A stretch of DNA of 64,000 nt from Actinotalea lenta (GTDB taxonomy: Bacteria > Actinomycetota > Actinomycetes > Actinomycetales > Cellulomonadaceae). Positions 1 through 14,465 of the stretch are shown piece by piece. The position numbers and the translations under genes are program-made. The stretch's first letter is position 1. Each line of letters begins with the position of its first letter. The DNA lies in contig NZ_JAUQYP010000001.1 in assembly GCF_030586465.1 (NCBI RefSeq), forward strand, positions 1,936,708 through 2,000,707. Reading direction: 5' to 3'. Below the pieces are notes generated by a model. That model searched no databases and was not told the origin of the DNA. It saw only the letters and a list, made by a program, of their open reading frames with translations.

Positions 1-1229
1 TCGGGGGCCGCGGTGCCGACCACAGCCGTGACCCGGTCGTGCCGCGCCTGGATCTCGGCGGGCGACAGGCTTCCCACACCCTTCCCGGCCGCGGCGAGCG
101 ACGACAACGGCTCGACCTGGTGGCCGTCGGCAAGGTCGACCGTGACGGACGTCCACCCGAGCGCCTCGACCCGGGCAGGCCCTCCGGCCGGTTGTCGAAT
201 GGTGGCCTCGATGACCAGGCCGGAGTCGGTGCGCGGGGTGCAGCAGTGGGCCCCTTGGTTGGAGATGAAGTTGCCCAGCCCGTACGCGACCCACATCCCG
301 GTGCCGTCGGGGCCTCCGGTCAGGTGGGCGATGGGCTGCGGTACGTGTGCATGGTGGCCGATCACCAGGTCGACCTCGCCTGAGTCGGCCAAGGCCTGGG
401 CGATCTGGATCTGCTCCGGCGCGGGGTCGGAGGAGTACTCCACACAGCAGTGCATCGAGACGACCACCACGTCAGCCCCCGCCGCACGGGCGGCCCGTGC
501 CTGGGCGACGATCCGTGCAGCGTCGAGACGATCGACGCTGTAGTCGGCCGGTACGGGCATGCCGTTCGTGCCGAACGTTGCCGCGATGTGCGCGACGGTC
601 ACGCTCTGGCCCTCGCGCTGGAACCGGTACATCTGCGTCGTGGCGGCCTCGGCGGCCGTGCGTGCCGTGCCCGCGTGCCCCAGTCCGGCGGCGTCGAACG
701 CGCTCAATGTCGCGGCAAGTCCGGCCTCGCCCTGGTCGACGCTGTGGTTGGACGCCGTCGAGCAGCCGTCCCAGCCGGCTTTCGCCAGGTCCGGGACCAG
801 CGCGGCCGGGGCGGCGAACAGGGGGTATCCGTGCGGCTTGACGCCGGCCGGGGCGACCGGTACCTCCATGTGGCAGATCGCGAGGTCGGCACCTGCGATC
901 CATGGCTCCACGGGCGCCATCTCGCGCGTGAAGTCGTAGCCGGACGCAGTGCGTGCGTCGGCCACGACCCCGAGGTGCGGGAGGACGTCGCCCGCGGCGA
1001 CCAGCGTCAGTACCGCGTCGGGTGGCGGTGTCGGACTCGGGGTTGTCGACGCCGAGATGGGCGTCGACGTCGAGGTGGGCGTCGACGGGGGAGCCACTGA
1101 CGCGCCGCTGGGTCTGGCGCCGTCCGCCGCGGCGCCCGCTACCCCGGCGCCCGCCGTGAGCACGATCGCAGCGGCCACGCCCAGCGCGCGCATGCCGCGG
1201 GGTCGCTCAGACCGGGCGTGTCGGCTCAC
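1..1229 (-). CDS. CapA family (PGA_cap) protein, C-terminus cut by window edge
   Basis: This is an extracytoplasmic CapA/PGA_cap protein with a metallophosphoesterase-like fold; 409 residues lie in the window and the 3' end is outside. The GTG at 1229 gives MSRHARSERPRGMRALG, a basic n-region followed by an Ala-rich hydrophobic signal segment, then a Pro/Thr-rich linker and the catalytic-type motif AAGDVLPH. Further family motifs are ASNHSVDQG, SMHCCVEY and VIGHHAHVPQP, which carry the expected metal-ligand His, Asn and Asp residues. An internal ATG at 1193 is an alternative start, but a TAGTCT -10-like element 7 nt upstream favours the GTG. CapA was first described in poly-gamma-glutamate capsule export; in actinobacteria the substrate of such solitary copies is usually unknown. 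No capB or capC is nearby, so a role in polyglutamate synthesis is not supported. It is divergent from pgsA. Confidence 0.85.
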   Translation of the reverse strand, partial: MSRHARSERPRGMRALGVAAAIVLTAGAGVAGAAADGARPSGASVAPPSTPTSTSTPISASTTPSPTPPPDAVLTLVAAGDVLPHLGVVADARTASGYDFTREMAPVEPWIAGADLAICHMEVPVAPAGVKPHGYPLFAAPAALVPDLAKAGWDGCSTASNHSVDQGEAGLAATLSAFDAAGLGHAGTARTAAEAATTQMYRFQREGQSVTVAHIAATFGTNGMPVPADYSVDRLDAARIVAQARAARAAGADVVVVSMHCCVEYSSDPAPEQIQIAQALADSGEVDLVIGHHAHVPQPIAHLTGGPDGTGMWVAYGLGNFISNQGAHCCTPRTDSGLVIEATIRQPAGGPARVEALGWTSVTVDLADGHQVEPLSSLAAAGKGVGSLSPAEIQARHDRVTAVVGTAAP

Positions 1230-1236
1230 GCGCGGC

Positions 1237-1242
1237 AGACTA
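1237..1242 (-). promoter_or_regulatory. -10-like element (TAGTCT) for the CapA-family gene
   Basis: On the minus strand TAGTCT lies 7 nt before the GTG at 1229, implying a leaderless or nearly leaderless transcript. Inferred from spacing only. Confidence 0.4.
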
Positions 1243-1319
1243 CCGCCGGCGCAGCACCGTTCGGTCCACGCCAGCGGTACCAGAGTACTGCCGGTGACCG
1301 AGCCACGCCCCGCGCGCCG

Positions 1320-1325
1320 TAGGCT
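1320..1325 (+). promoter_or_regulatory. -10 element (TAGGCT), leaderless pgsA promoter
   Basis: TAGGCT lies exactly 6 nt before the GTG start of pgsA, so transcription would begin at or next to the start codon. No Shine-Dalgarno lies between them. Confidence 0.5.
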
Positions 1326-1331
1326 GAGGGG

Positions 1332-1898
1332 GTGACGAGGACGCCGATGGTGTGGAACGCGGCCAACATCGTCACCCTGGTCCGCTTTCTTCTCGTGCCA
1401 CTGGTGGTTGTCGCCGTGCTGCTCGACGACGGCGGCGGGGGGTGGCGGTGGGTGGCGGCCGCGCTCTTCCTGCTCGCCGCTGCGACCGACCGCCTGGACG
1501 GCTGGCTCGCCCGCCGGACCGGGCAGGTCACGGACTGGGGCAAGCTGGTCGACCCCATCGCCGACAAGGCGCTGGTCGGGGCGGCGCTCATCACGCTGTC
1601 CGCACTCGGGGACCTGCCGTGGTGGGTGACGGTCGTGATCCTGGTACGGGAGCTCGGCGTGACGGCGCTGCGGTTCGCTGTGCTGCGCTACACCGTGATC
1701 GCGGCATCGCCCGGCGGCAAGGCGAAGACGGTCCTGCAGACCGCCGGGATCGCGGTGTTCCTGCTCCCGCTGGCATCGCTGCCCACCGCTGTGACGGTCG
1801 TCGGCTGGGTGCTGATCAGCGCCGCCGTGCTGCTCACCGTGGTGACCGGGGTGGACTACCTGCGGCGCGGCCTCGCGGTGCGCGCGGCGGCCTCGTGA
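1332..1898 (+). CDS. pgsA: CDP-diacylglycerol-glycerol-3-phosphate 3-phosphatidyltransferase
   Basis: PgsA is an integral membrane enzyme that transfers the phosphatidyl group from CDP-diacylglycerol to glycerol-3-phosphate, the committed step to phosphatidylglycerol and cardiolipin. The 188-residue protein has the full CDP-alcohol phosphotransferase signature, with D53, D56, G57, A60, R61, G70, D74 and D78 in the D-x2-DG-x2-AR-x8-G-x3-D-x3-D pattern. Several hydrophobic segments flank it, as expected for a family of 6 membrane helices. Length is normal for bacterial PgsA. The stop overlaps the GTG of the cinA-type gene (GTGA), and the pgsA-cinA-clgR order is common in actinobacteria. Paralogues using inositol phosphate share the signature, but the gene order supports PgsA. 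Confidence 0.92.
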   Translation: MTRTPMVWNAANIVTLVRFLLVPLVVVAVLLDDGGGGWRWVAAALFLLAAATDRLDGWLARRTGQVTDWGKLVDPIADKALVGAALITLSALGDLPWWVTVVILVRELGVTALRFAVLRYTVIAASPGGKAKTVLQTAGIAVFLLPLASLPTAVTVVGWVLISAAVLLTVVTGVDYLRRGLAVRAAAS

Positions 1899-2386
1899 CC
1901 GCGCAGGCGCCCGCCGAGGCCCTGGTCCGCCGGCTGCGCGAGGGGGGCCGGACGATCGCCGTCGCCGAGTCGTTGACCGGAGGCGCGGTGCTCGACGCAC
2001 TGATCGCCGTGCCGGGCGCATCGGCCGCCGTGCGCGGCGGGGTGGTCGCCTACGCGGCGGACGTCAAGCAGCGCGTGCTCGGGGTGCCTGCCGAGCTCCT
2101 GGCGCGGCACGGGACCGTGCACCCGGACGTCGCGAGGGAGATGGCCTCGCGGGTTCGCGTCCTCATGTCTGCCGACCTGGGGCTCGCCACGACTGGTGTC
2201 GCCGGCCCGGACCCCGTGGACGGCCACCAGCCCGGTGAGGCGTACGTCGCCGTCGTCGGCCCGGGCGGGGAGCGGCTCGTGTCGTTGCTCGGGTGCACGG
2301 GTTCGGACCGCGCCACGATCCGCAGCCGCACCACGGATCTCGCTCTCGCCACGGCGCTGCGCCAAGCGGGTGACCTGCTCGGCTGA
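1895..2386 (+). CDS. cinA: CinA C-terminal domain protein (nicotinamide-nucleotide amidase type)
   Basis: This 163-residue protein is the stand-alone CinA C-terminal (PncC) domain, which in characterised homologues deamidates nicotinamide mononucleotide in pyridine nucleotide recycling. The family motif [13 protein letters not shown] occurs near residues 20-32, and the central motif [20 protein letters not shown] matches the conserved GIAGP-G glycine-rich segment. The N-terminal molybdopterin-binding-like domain of full-length CinA is absent, as in most actinobacterial pgsA-linked copies. The GTG start overlaps the pgsA stop by 4 nt, so the two are translationally coupled. clgR follows after 232 nt. 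Enzymatic function is inferred from the family. Confidence 0.88.
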   Translation: MTAQAPAEALVRRLREGGRTIAVAESLTGGAVLDALIAVPGASAAVRGGVVAYAADVKQRVLGVPAELLARHGTVHPDVAREMASRVRVLMSADLGLATTGVAGPDPVDGHQPGEAYVAVVGPGGERLVSLLGCTGSDRATIRSRTTDLALATALRQAGDLLG

Positions 2387-2618
2387 CCTCTTGCCGAGGC
2401 CGCCCCGCTGTCGATGCGGCGTGGGAGGATCAGTAGTACGAGAGGCCCGCGGGAACATCGTGGGGTCGCCCGGCGTTCGTCATGACGTGACACGAACCGG
2501 CCGTGACGGTCGACAAGATCCCCACCGTGCCCCTGTCCGACCCGGGGGGTACGGTAGGGCAACCTCGGGACGCCTGATGGCTCCGGGGCCCAGATCGGAG
2601 CAGAAGGGAGGGTCGGCG

Positions 2619-2954
2619 ATGATCGTGCTGCGACGTGAGATCGGTGACGTCCTGCGGGCTGCCCGTCAGCGCCAGGGCCGGACCCTCCGCGAGGTGTCGT
2701 CGGCCGCCCGGGTGTCGTTGGGCTACCTCTCGGAGATCGAGCGCGGCCAGAAGGAAGCGTCCTCGGAGCTGCTGGGTTCGATCTGCGAGGCGCTCGACGT
2801 GCCGATGTCGCTGGTGCTGCGTGACGTGAGCGACCGCATCGCGGTTGCGGAGGGCGTGGCCATCCCGGACACGGTCCCTGCGGACCTCGAGCGGAGCGTC
2901 GTCCACCGAGCCGGCGGCTGGTCGCCGCGGGGCGAGCTCGTGCGCGCGGGCTGA
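2619..2954 (+). CDS. clgR: ClgR-like XRE-family transcriptional regulator
   Basis: This 111-residue protein has an N-terminal Cro/C1-type helix-turn-helix (about residues 10-66). The segment [20 protein letters not shown] is typical of ClgR, the actinobacterial activator of clp protease genes and other stress functions. The C-terminal tail is short and polar. The ATG was chosen because GGGAGG lies 8 nt upstream; longer in-frame extensions run through non-conserved sequence. In corynebacteria and streptomycetes ClgR is itself a Clp substrate; the C-terminal ELVRAG here could be a degron, which is inference. Position after pgsA-cinA is the standard location. No clear ClgR box was recognised in the upstream 232 nt. 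Confidence 0.88.
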   Translation: MIVLRREIGDVLRAARQRQGRTLREVSSAARVSLGYLSEIERGQKEASSELLGSICEALDVPMSLVLRDVSDRIAVAEGVAIPDTVPADLERSVVHRAGGWSPRGELVRAG

Positions 2955-2981
2955 GGCTCGCTCGTGGGCCGGAGAGGCCCC

Positions 2982-3772
2982 TCAGACCCTGTGTCGGACC
3001 CCGTCGTGCCACTCGGCCGGCGGGGTCTGGCACGTCGGGCACCAGAAGATGGGGCGTTCGTGCGGCGGCCTCCGCGCCGTGCCGACCGCGATCGGTGTGC
3101 CGCACCGCACGCACGGTGCCCCTGCGCGGCCGTGCACGCGCACCGGTTGCTGGCTGAGGACCGAACGGGCCATCAGCTCGCGGGCGGTCATCACCAGGCT
3201 TGCCGGGTCGCGGAGGTCACCGGCGGGTGTCCACGGCCAGACGTGCCGGGCGAAGAGTCCCTCGGCGGTCCAGATCGTGCCGAAGCCCGCCTGGACGGTC
3301 TGGTCCAGCAGGACCTCGCACGCCGGGCGTCCCTCGCCGGCCCACCGGTCCAGCACGGCGGCTAGCCCGGTGGTCGCGAAGTCGGAGACGAGCACGTCCG
3401 GCCCCAGGTGGTGGAGCAAGAGATGCTCGTCATCCGTGCGCACGACGTCGAGCATCCCCAGCCTCAGGCCCAGAGCCGTCCAGTCGGGCCCCACCAGAAC
3501 AGCGCGCACCCACGGGTCGCGCTCGGCCCGCTCGGTCGCGCCAGTGTGGGCGACCCGCCAGGAGCCGTCCATGCGCAGGTGCGTGCGCAGCGTCCGTCCG
3601 TCGTCCAAGCGCGTGAGCAGGTGCTTGCCGTAGGCGGTCGTACCCAGCACCGTGCGGCCGGTGAGATCCGCCGTGGCGTCCGGCCACCGCAGCTCGGCGC
3701 GAGCCAGCACGGTGCCGGCGAGCGCCTGGTCGAGCCGTGCCGCCGTCCGTCGCAGGACGTCGCCCTCCGGCA

Positions 3773-3773
<1 letters not shown>
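2982..3773 (-). CDS. nei2: Endonuclease VIII-type DNA glycosylase (Fpg/Nei family)
   Basis: This 263-residue base-excision repair enzyme removes oxidised bases and has AP-lyase activity in the family. The mature protein begins MPEGD, placing catalytic Pro2 and Glu3 as in Nei; the following G-D replaces the Fpg-type LPE pattern. The middle holds the helix-two-turn-helix region, and the C-terminus has a zinc finger with Cys221, Cys224, Cys245 and Cys248. Its start codon overlaps the stop of lhr (ATGA), so it is the second gene of an lhr-nei2 operon, a pairing seen widely in actinobacteria. Substrate specificity cannot be read from sequence; a Nei2-like preference for oxidised pyrimidines is inferred from the family. 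Confidence 0.88.
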
Positions 3774-8548
<4,775 letters not shown>

Positions 8549-8562
8549 CCCGGCATCGTGGC

Positions 8563-8599
8563 AGCCGGCACCGACGCTCGCAGGAGGTCGGTGCCGGCT
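8563..8599 (-). terminator. 13-bp perfect hairpin between tdh and lhr
   Basis: Arms at 8563-8575 and 8587-8599 are perfectly complementary over 13 bp with an 11-nt loop. It follows the tdh stop (8616) and precedes the lhr start (8548), so it fits a terminator for kbl-tdh. There is no T-tract, as is common in high-GC actinobacteria. Because it lies 15 nt from lhr it could also serve as an operator or an RNA structure there. Confidence 0.6.
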
Positions 8600-8615
8600 C
8601 TCGGCCGCCCGGGGC

Positions 8616-9641
8616 TCAGCTCCACCGCATGAGCACCTTGCCGCACCGACCCGAGGCCATCGTCGCGAACGCCTCGGCGTGGTCCGTCGCGTCGAACCGG
8701 TGGGTGATGACCGGCCGCACGTCCAGCCCTGACTGCAGCATGGCGGCCATCGTGTACCAGGTCTCGAAGATCCGTCGGCCGTAGATCCCGGCGACGGTGA
8801 GGCCCTTGACGATCACCTCGTCGACATCGACGCGCACCTTGTCCGGTGGCAGACCGAGCAGGGCGACCCGGCCCCCGTGGTTCATCGCGTGGACCATCTG
8901 GTCGATCGCAGGTTCAGCGCCGGACATCTCCAGGCCGACGTCGAAGCCCTCGGTCATGCCGAGGGCGGCCGCCACCGCGTCGAGGTCCTCGGTCCGCACG
9001 TCGACCGCCCGGTCCGCGCCCATCGCGGAGGCCATGTCGAGCCGGTAGGGGTTGACGTCGGTGACCACGACGTGACGGGCGCCGACGTGGCGTGCGATGG
9101 CGGTGGCCATCACGCCGATCGGCCCGGCGCCCGTGATCAGGACGTCCTCGCCCACCAGCGTGAACCGCAGGGCCGTGTGCACGGCGTTGCCCAGTGGGTC
9201 GAGGACCGCCGCGACGTCGTCGTCGATGTGGTCGGGCAGCGGGAAGACGTTCTCCGCCGGGATGACCAGCAGCTCGGCGAACGCTCCTGCGCGGCTGACG
9301 CCCACGCTGCGGTGGTGGTGGCAGAACTCGCGACGCCCGCCCCGGCAGTTGCGGCAGTGCCCGCAGGTGACATGCCCCTCGCCCGAGACGCGCTGACCGA
9401 CGTGCAACCCTTCGACCTCGCCGCCCAGCGACTCGATCACGCCGGTGAACTCGTGGCCGACCACCAGCGGTGTGCGGATCGTCGCCTGGGCCCACGGGTC
9501 CCAGCGGTGGATGTGCAGGTCCGTGCCGCAGATCGAGGTCTGCGTGACGCGGATCCGCACCTCGTGCGGGCCCGCTTCGGGCTCGGGAACGTCGGTGAAG
9601 GTCAGGCCGGGCGCCGCCTCGGCCTTGAGCAGGGCCTTCAC
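8616..9641 (-). CDS. tdh: L-threonine 3-dehydrogenase
   Basis: This 341-residue zinc-dependent medium-chain dehydrogenase oxidises L-threonine to 2-amino-3-ketobutyrate with NAD+. The catalytic zinc site is in [16 protein letters not shown] and GHEFTG, and the structural zinc site uses the four cysteines of [15 protein letters not shown]. The Rossmann motif is [11 protein letters not shown]. Length matches E. coli Tdh (341). The GTG start overlaps the stop of kbl by 4 nt (GTGA), giving a kbl-tdh operon in which Kbl consumes the unstable product. Together they convert threonine to glycine and acetyl-CoA. A strong hairpin follows the stop. Confidence 0.94.
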   Translation of the reverse strand: MKALLKAEAAPGLTFTDVPEPEAGPHEVRIRVTQTSICGTDLHIHRWDPWAQATIRTPLVVGHEFTGVIESLGGEVEGLHVGQRVSGEGHVTCGHCRNCRGGRREFCHHHRSVGVSRAGAFAELLVIPAENVFPLPDHIDDDVAAVLDPLGNAVHTALRFTLVGEDVLITGAGPIGVMATAIARHVGARHVVVTDVNPYRLDMASAMGADRAVDVRTEDLDAVAAALGMTEGFDVGLEMSGAEPAIDQMVHAMNHGGRVALLGLPPDKVRVDVDEVIVKGLTVAGIYGRRIFETWYTMAAMLQSGLDVRPVITHRFDATDHAEAFATMASGRCGKVLMRWS

Positions 9642-10828
9642 GCGATCACCCCGAGGCGCTTGCCGACCGTGGCGAAAGCGTCCACGGCGCGGTCGATCTG
9701 GTCGTCGGAGTGCGCCGCGGACATCTGGGTGCGGATCCGCGCTGCGCCGTCCGGCACGACCGGGTAGGAGAACCCGATGACGTAGACGCCGGCGTCCAGG
9801 AGCTCGTCGGCCATCCGCCCGGCCAGGGCGGCGTCGCCGAGCATCACCGGGATGATCGGGTGGCCGGCACCCGCGAGCGTGAAGCCGAGCTCGGTCATCG
9901 CGGTCCGGAACCGCTCGGCGTTGTGCACGAGGCGCTCGCGCAGGTCGTCGGAGCGCTCGAGCAGGTCCAGCGCGGCGAGCGTGGTGGCGGCCACCACGGG
10001 CGCGACGGAGTTGGAGAACAGGTAGGGCCGTGAGCGCTGCCGCAGCCACTCGACGAGATCGCGCGGCCCGGACGTGTAGCCCCCGGATGCGCCGCCGAGC
10101 GCCTTGCCGAGGGTCCCGGTCAGGACGTCGACCCGCGACCCGGTCCCGGTGGCCTCGGGCGTGCCGCGGCCGTGCGCGCCGACGAAGCCCACCGCGTGCG
10201 AGTCGTCGACCACGACGAGCGCGTCGTGGGAGTCGGCGAGGTCACAGATCCCGGGCAGGTCGGCGACCACGCCGTCCATCGAGAACACCCCGTCGGTCAC
10301 GACCACCCGGTGTCGGGCGTCGGCGGCCTCGACCAGGCGCTGCTCGAGGTCGGCCATGTCGGAGTTGGCGTACCGCAGCCTGCGTGCCTTGGACAGCCGC
10401 ACGCCGTCGATGATCGAGGCGTGGTTGAGAGCGTCGGAGATGATCGCGTCGTCCGGGCCGGTGATGGTCTCGAACAGGCCGGTGTTCGCGTCGAAGCACG
10501 AGGAGTACAGGATGGTGTCCTCGGTGCCCAGGAAGGCCGAGAGCCGCTCCTCGAGCTCACGGTGCACGCTGCCCGTGCCGCAGATGAACCGGACGGACGC
10601 CATGCCGTAGCCGTGCTCGGCCACCGCCTTCCCGGCCGCCTCGACCAGCACGGGATGGTCGGCGAGTCCCAGGTAGTTGTTGGCGCACAGGTTGACCACC
10701 TGCCGGCCGTCGGCGAGCCGGATCTCGGCTCCCTGCGGCGAGGTGATCACCCGCTCGGGCTTGTACAGGCCCCGGTCGCGCAGCTCGGCGGTCTGCCGGG
10801 CCAGCTCGGGGATCAGGTCGGTCCTCAT
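9638..10828 (-). CDS. kbl: Glycine C-acetyltransferase (2-amino-3-ketobutyrate CoA ligase)
   Basis: This 396-residue PLP-dependent enzyme of the alpha-oxoamine synthase family cleaves 2-amino-3-ketobutyrate with CoA to glycine and acetyl-CoA. The PLP lysine is in [15 protein letters not shown], and the substrate/cofactor motif [16 protein letters not shown] is typical of Kbl. Length equals that of E. coli Kbl (398). The coupled tdh downstream excludes the related BioF (8-amino-7-oxononanoate synthase) and HemA (5-aminolevulinate synthase). A TAGCGT element lies 6 nt before the ATG, suggesting a leaderless transcript of the kbl-tdh operon. Confidence 0.94.
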   Translation of the reverse strand: MRTDLIPELARQTAELRDRGLYKPERVITSPQGAEIRLADGRQVVNLCANNYLGLADHPVLVEAAGKAVAEHGYGMASVRFICGTGSVHRELEERLSAFLGTEDTILYSSCFDANTGLFETITGPDDAIISDALNHASIIDGVRLSKARRLRYANSDMADLEQRLVEAADARHRVVVTDGVFSMDGVVADLPGICDLADSHDALVVVDDSHAVGFVGAHGRGTPEATGTGSRVDVLTGTLGKALGGASGGYTSGPRDLVEWLRQRSRPYLFSNSVAPVVAATTLAALDLLERSDDLRERLVHNAERFRTAMTELGFTLAGAGHPIIPVMLGDAALAGRMADELLDAGVYVIGFSYPVVPDGAARIRTQMSAAHSDDQIDRAVDAFATVGKRLGVIA

Positions 10829-10834
10829 GGTCCG

Positions 10835-10840
10835 ACGCTA
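10835..10840 (-). promoter_or_regulatory. -10 element (TAGCGT), leaderless kbl-tdh promoter
   Basis: TAGCGT on the minus strand is followed by 6 nt and then the kbl ATG, the same geometry as at pgsA and dinG in this window. Confidence 0.5.
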
Positions 10841-10884
10841 GTGCGTCGGGCCCGCCGGGTGGCGACGACCCCGGGTCGGGGTGT

Positions 10885-10890
10885 CAGGCT
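10885..10890 (+). promoter_or_regulatory. -10-like element (CAGGCT) for the DUF3046 gene
   Basis: CAGGCT ends 6 nt before the GTG at 10897 and supports that start over the GTG at 10891. Confidence 0.35.
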
Positions 10891-10896
10891 GTGCCC

Positions 10897-11115
10897 GTGC
10901 GCTACAGCGAGTTCTGGGATGCGGTCACCGACGTGTTCGGCACGTCGATGGGGCGGGTGGTGGTCGCCGAGCAGGTGATCGGGGCGCTGGGCGACCGCAC
11001 CGCGGCCGAGGCGATGGCTGCCGGGGAGGACCTGCGCCGGGTGTGGTGGGCGCTGTGCGACCAGATGCAGGTTCCCGCCGAGCGACGCTGGGGGCCGGAC
11101 CGCCCGTCACGCTGA
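10897..11115 (+). CDS. DUF3046 small protein upstream of recA
   Basis: This 72-residue protein begins with [15 protein letters not shown], the hallmark of the DUF3046 family found next to recA in many actinobacteria. It has no signal peptide or membrane segment and a Trp-rich second half ([10 protein letters not shown]). Function is unknown. The start at GTG 10897 was preferred to the GTG two codons earlier because family members begin with MRxSEFW and a -10-like element sits 6 nt upstream. It ends 212 nt before recA, and the recA LexA box lies in that gap, so it is probably transcribed separately from recA. Confidence 0.82.
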   Translation: MRYSEFWDAVTDVFGTSMGRVVVAEQVIGALGDRTAAEAMAAGEDLRRVWWALCDQMQVPAERRWGPDRPSR

Positions 11116-11152
11116 GGACACGCCCGGCGTGTCCGGGCGCGGGTGACGAGGG

Positions 11153-11168
11153 TCGAACAGATGTTCGG
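11153..11168 (+). promoter_or_regulatory. LexA (SOS) box of recA
   Basis: TCGAACAGATGTTCGG matches the Gram-positive/actinobacterial SOS consensus CGAAC-N4-GTTCG. A TACTGT -10-like hexamer follows at 11170-11175, so bound LexA would cover the promoter. The recA ATG is 160 nt downstream, leaving a leader of roughly 150 nt. Confidence 0.88.
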
Positions 11169-11327
11169 CTACTGTGGTCCCCAGGTCGCACGACGGACTG
11201 CTCATCCACACCTCGCCGGACCAGGTCCGGGGGATGTCGGTGGTGGGACGTAGCGTTCCTGACGTGGCGACGTGCCGACACAGACCCGACAGGCGGATCT
11301 CCCGCCCAGCAACGACGAGGTGACCCG

Positions 11328-12368
11328 ATGCCCGCTCCAGCAGACCGCAGCAAGGCCCTGGAGGCCGCGCTCGTCCAGATCGACCGGCAGTTCGGCAAGG
11401 GTTCGATCATGCGCCTCGGCGATGACGGTCGCGCCCCCGTCGAGGTGATCCCCACCGGGTCGATCGCTCTCGACGTGGCGCTCGGCATCGGCGGCCTGCC
11501 GCGTGGCCGGATCGTCGAGGTGTACGGCCCGGAGTCCTCAGGCAAGACGACCGTGGCCCTGCACGCCGTCGCCAACGCCCAGCGCGCCGGCGGCATCGCG
11601 GCGTTCATCGACGCCGAGCACGCCCTGGACCCGGAGTACGCCAAGGCGCTCGGAGTGGACACCGACGCCCTGCTGGTCTCCCAGCCGGACACCGGAGAGC
11701 AGGCGCTGGAGATCATGGACATGCTGATCCGGTCGGGCGCCATCGACATCGTGGTGATCGACTCGGTCGCTGCGCTGGTGCCCAAGGCCGAGATCGAGGG
11801 CGAGATGGGCGACAGCCACGTCGGCCTGCAGGCCCGTCTGATGTCCCAGGCCCTGCGCAAGGTCGCGGGCGCGCTGAGCCAGTCCGGCACCACGGCGATC
11901 TTCATCAACCAGCTTCGCGAGAAGATCGGGGTGTTCTTCGGCTCCCCGGAGACCACGACGGGCGGCAAGGCCCTGAAGTTCTACGCATCGGTCCGGATGG
12001 ACATCCGGCGCATCGAGACCCTCAAGGAGGGCACCGACGCGGTCGGCAACCGGACGCGGGTCAAGGTCGTCAAGAACAAGATGGCCCCGCCCTTCAAGCA
12101 GGCAGAGTTCGACATCCTCTACGGTCACGGGATCTCCCGGGAGGGCAGCCTGATCGATCTCGGGGTCGAGCAGGGTCTGATCCGCAAGTCCGGTGCCTGG
12201 TACACCTACGAGGGCGACCAGCTGGGACAGGGCAAGGAGAACGCGCGCGGCTTCCTGCGCGACAACCCGGACCTGGCCGAAGAGCTGGAGAAGAAGATCA
12301 AGGAGAAGCTCGGTATCGGCGCCCACGTGGACACCCCTGCGGACCCGGCCGCGGGCGTCGACTTCTGA
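11328..12368 (+). CDS. recA: Recombinase RecA
   Basis: This 346-residue protein forms the ATP-dependent nucleoprotein filament that drives strand exchange and stimulates LexA self-cleavage. Walker A is GPESSGKT (67-74), Walker B is [10 protein letters not shown], loop L1 contains [12 protein letters not shown], and the loop L2 region [20 protein letters not shown] is conserved. The C-terminus ends in the usual acidic/proline tail. The ATG at 11328 gives the family start [15 protein letters not shown]. There is no intein, unlike some mycobacterial recA genes. A LexA box lies upstream and recX follows one base after the stop. Confidence 0.98.
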   Translation: MPAPADRSKALEAALVQIDRQFGKGSIMRLGDDGRAPVEVIPTGSIALDVALGIGGLPRGRIVEVYGPESSGKTTVALHAVANAQRAGGIAAFIDAEHALDPEYAKALGVDTDALLVSQPDTGEQALEIMDMLIRSGAIDIVVIDSVAALVPKAEIEGEMGDSHVGLQARLMSQALRKVAGALSQSGTTAIFINQLREKIGVFFGSPETTTGGKALKFYASVRMDIRRIETLKEGTDAVGNRTRVKVVKNKMAPPFKQAEFDILYGHGISREGSLIDLGVEQGLIRKSGAWYTYEGDQLGQGKENARGFLRDNPDLAEELEKKIKEKLGIGAHVDTPADPAAGVDF

Positions 12369-12369
12369 G

Positions 12370-12951
12370 GTGACGGGCGCGCGGCGTCCGGGGCGCAGGT
12401 CCGGGCGAGCTCCAGAACCGCCGGACGTCGGCGCTGCGGCGGTCGACGCCGAGCCCGACCCGGAGCAGCTGGCGCGCTCGATCGCACTTCGGCTGCTGAC
12501 CGCGGCGCCCCGGAGCCGGCAGCAGCTCGCCGAGGCCATGGCACGTCGCGACGTGCCGGAAGCAGTCACCGAACGCGTGCTGGACCGGTTCACGGACGTC
12601 GGTCTCGTGGATGACGCCGGGTACGCCGAGGGGCTCGTGCGAGCCAAGCACGAGTCCCGGGGCCTGGCCCGTCGCGCCCTCGCGGTCGAGCTGAAGCGCA
12701 AGGGCGTCGGGGACGAGGACGCGCGCGCGGCGCTGGCACAGATCGACGACGCGGACGAGGAAGCCGCCGCACGCGAGCTTCTCGCCCGGCGCTGGCGGCG
12801 TGACCTCGACCCGGTCGTGCAGAGCCGCCGGTTGCTCGCGATGCTCGGACGCAAGGGTTACTCGCCCGGCATGGCGGCTCGCCTCGTGCGCGAGATGGTG
12901 GACGATAGTCGCGCCCAGTCCTCGGACCAGCCCGGTTCTGACCTCGACTGA
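12370..12951 (+). CDS. recX: Regulatory protein RecX
   Basis: This 193-residue RecX binds RecA filaments and modulates their activity. The helical-repeat motifs ARSIALRLLTAAPRSRQQLA, VGLVDDAGYAEGLVRAK and SRGLARRALAVELKRKGV match the tandem three-helix repeats of the family. The N-terminal 35 residues are basic and proline-rich and not conserved. The GTG start is one nt after the recA stop, so recA-recX are a bicistron under the same LexA box. The downstream rny starts 19 nt after its stop. Confidence 0.9.
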   Translation: MTGARRPGRRSGRAPEPPDVGAAAVDAEPDPEQLARSIALRLLTAAPRSRQQLAEAMARRDVPEAVTERVLDRFTDVGLVDDAGYAEGLVRAKHESRGLARRALAVELKRKGVGDEDARAALAQIDDADEEAAARELLARRWRRDLDPVVQSRRLLAMLGRKGYSPGMAARLVREMVDDSRAQSSDQPGSDLD

Positions 12952-12970
12952 GGCGGGAGGAGGGCGCGTC

Positions 12971-14437
12971 GTGGGGTGGGGCGAGGCGGGCACCGTGCTG
13001 GTGCTGCTGCTGGCCAGTCTGATCGCCTTGGTCCTGGTGATGATCGCCAGGCGGGAGGCCGACGTCGCGCGGGCACAGGCCGAGCAGGACGTCGCGCAGA
13101 TCCGCGACGAGACCCGGCAGGCCGTGCTGGACGTGGAACGACGCGAGGCGCGCGCGGCCGAGCGCGAGGCCGAGACGCGGGCCGAGCGCAACGAGGCAAA
13201 GGCGCTGCGGGCCGAGGCCGCCGACCTGCTGGCCGTGGCCGCCGAGCAGGAGAAGGCGGCCCGGGGGGCCACCGAGGCAGCACGCACCGAGGCGGCCGAG
13301 CTGCTCGCGTCGCTGTCGGGGTTGACCGCGGAGCAGGCACGCAAGCGGCAGCTCGAGCTCGCCGGGCAACGCGTCGCGCACGAGGTCGCGGCACTCGAAC
13401 GCCGCGCGGAGGCCTCCGCGCGAAGGAACGCTGACGACGCGGCCCGGCGAATCCTTGCGACCGCGGCACAGCGTCTGGCCGCGGCGACGAGTGCGCAGAC
13501 GACCGTGACGGTGGTCCCGTTGCCGGCCGAGGAGATGAAGGGTCGGATCATCGGCAAGGAAGGTCGCAACATCCGGGCTTTCGAGGCGCTCACCGGCGTG
13601 AACGTCATCATCGACGAGACACCCGACTCCGTGACGCTGTCCTGCTTCGACCCGGAGCGACGCGAGATCGCCGGTGTGGCGCTCGCGAGCCTCGTGGCCG
13701 ACGGGCGGATCCATCCGCAGCGGATCGAGATCGCCTACGCCGAGGCTCTGGCAGGCGCGGCTGAGCGAACCCGCGCCTCGGGCCACGACGCCGCGGAGCG
13801 GGCCGGGGTCACGGGGCTGCACCCGGAGCTCGTGGAGACGCTCGGCAGGCTCCGGCTCCGCACGAGCTACGGCCAGAACGTGCTCGAGCACCTGGTCGAG
13901 TGTGCCCAGGCGGCGGGCATGGTCGCCGCGGAGCTGGGCGCCGACGCCGACCTCGCCCGGCGTGCCGCGTTCCTGCATGACGTGGGCAAGGCCCTCACCG
14001 CCGAGGTCGGGGGCACGCACGCAGCTGTGGGAGCGGACCTGGCGGCGCGCTGCGGCGAGAGCGCCGAGGTGGTCAACGCGATCGCGGCCCACCACGACGA
14101 GGTTCCCAAGGAGACCGTTGAAGCGGTCGTCGTGCAGGCGGTGGACGCGCTGTCGGCCGCGCGCCCCGGCGCGCGCCGGGAGGAGCTCGACCAGTATCTG
14201 GAGCGGATGGAGAACCTCGAGGCACTGGTTGCCGAGCACCCCGGGGTGCGCCGAGCGCTCGCGATGGCCGCCGGGCGGGAGGTGCGGGTCGTGGTCGAGC
14301 CCGCAGCCGTCAGCGACGAGGACCTCCCGGGGCTGGCCCGCACGATCGCGCAGCACATCGAGAAGGACCTGTCGTTCCCGGGCGAGATCGTCGTGACGGT
14401 GGTGCGCGAGCTGCGCGCGAGCGCCACGGCGGGATGA
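12971..14437 (+). CDS. rny: Ribonuclease Y
   Basis: This 488-residue membrane-anchored endoribonuclease initiates mRNA decay. It has one N-terminal transmembrane helix (about residues 8-26), an Ala/Glu/Arg-rich coiled coil (about 28-170), a KH domain with [15 protein letters not shown], and an HD domain with HDVGKA and AAHHDE as metal-binding motifs. The N-terminus is slightly shorter than B. subtilis RNase Y (520 aa), mainly in the coiled coil. The GTG at 12971 was chosen because GGGAGGAGGG precedes it and the membrane helix follows directly. Position between recX and miaB fits Micrococcales gene order and suggests read-through from recA-recX. Confidence 0.92.
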   Translation: MGWGEAGTVLVLLLASLIALVLVMIARREADVARAQAEQDVAQIRDETRQAVLDVERREARAAEREAETRAERNEAKALRAEAADLLAVAAEQEKAARGATEAARTEAAELLASLSGLTAEQARKRQLELAGQRVAHEVAALERRAEASARRNADDAARRILATAAQRLAAATSAQTTVTVVPLPAEEMKGRIIGKEGRNIRAFEALTGVNVIIDETPDSVTLSCFDPERREIAGVALASLVADGRIHPQRIEIAYAEALAGAAERTRASGHDAAERAGVTGLHPELVETLGRLRLRTSYGQNVLEHLVECAQAAGMVAAELGADADLARRAAFLHDVGKALTAEVGGTHAAVGADLAARCGESAEVVNAIAAHHDEVPKETVEAVVVQAVDALSAARPGARREELDQYLERMENLEALVAEHPGVRRALAMAAGREVRVVVEPAAVSDEDLPGLARTIAQHIEKDLSFPGEIVVTVVRELRASATAG

Positions 14438-14465
14438 GCGCGCCGGCGGCTTACCCTGGTGCGCG

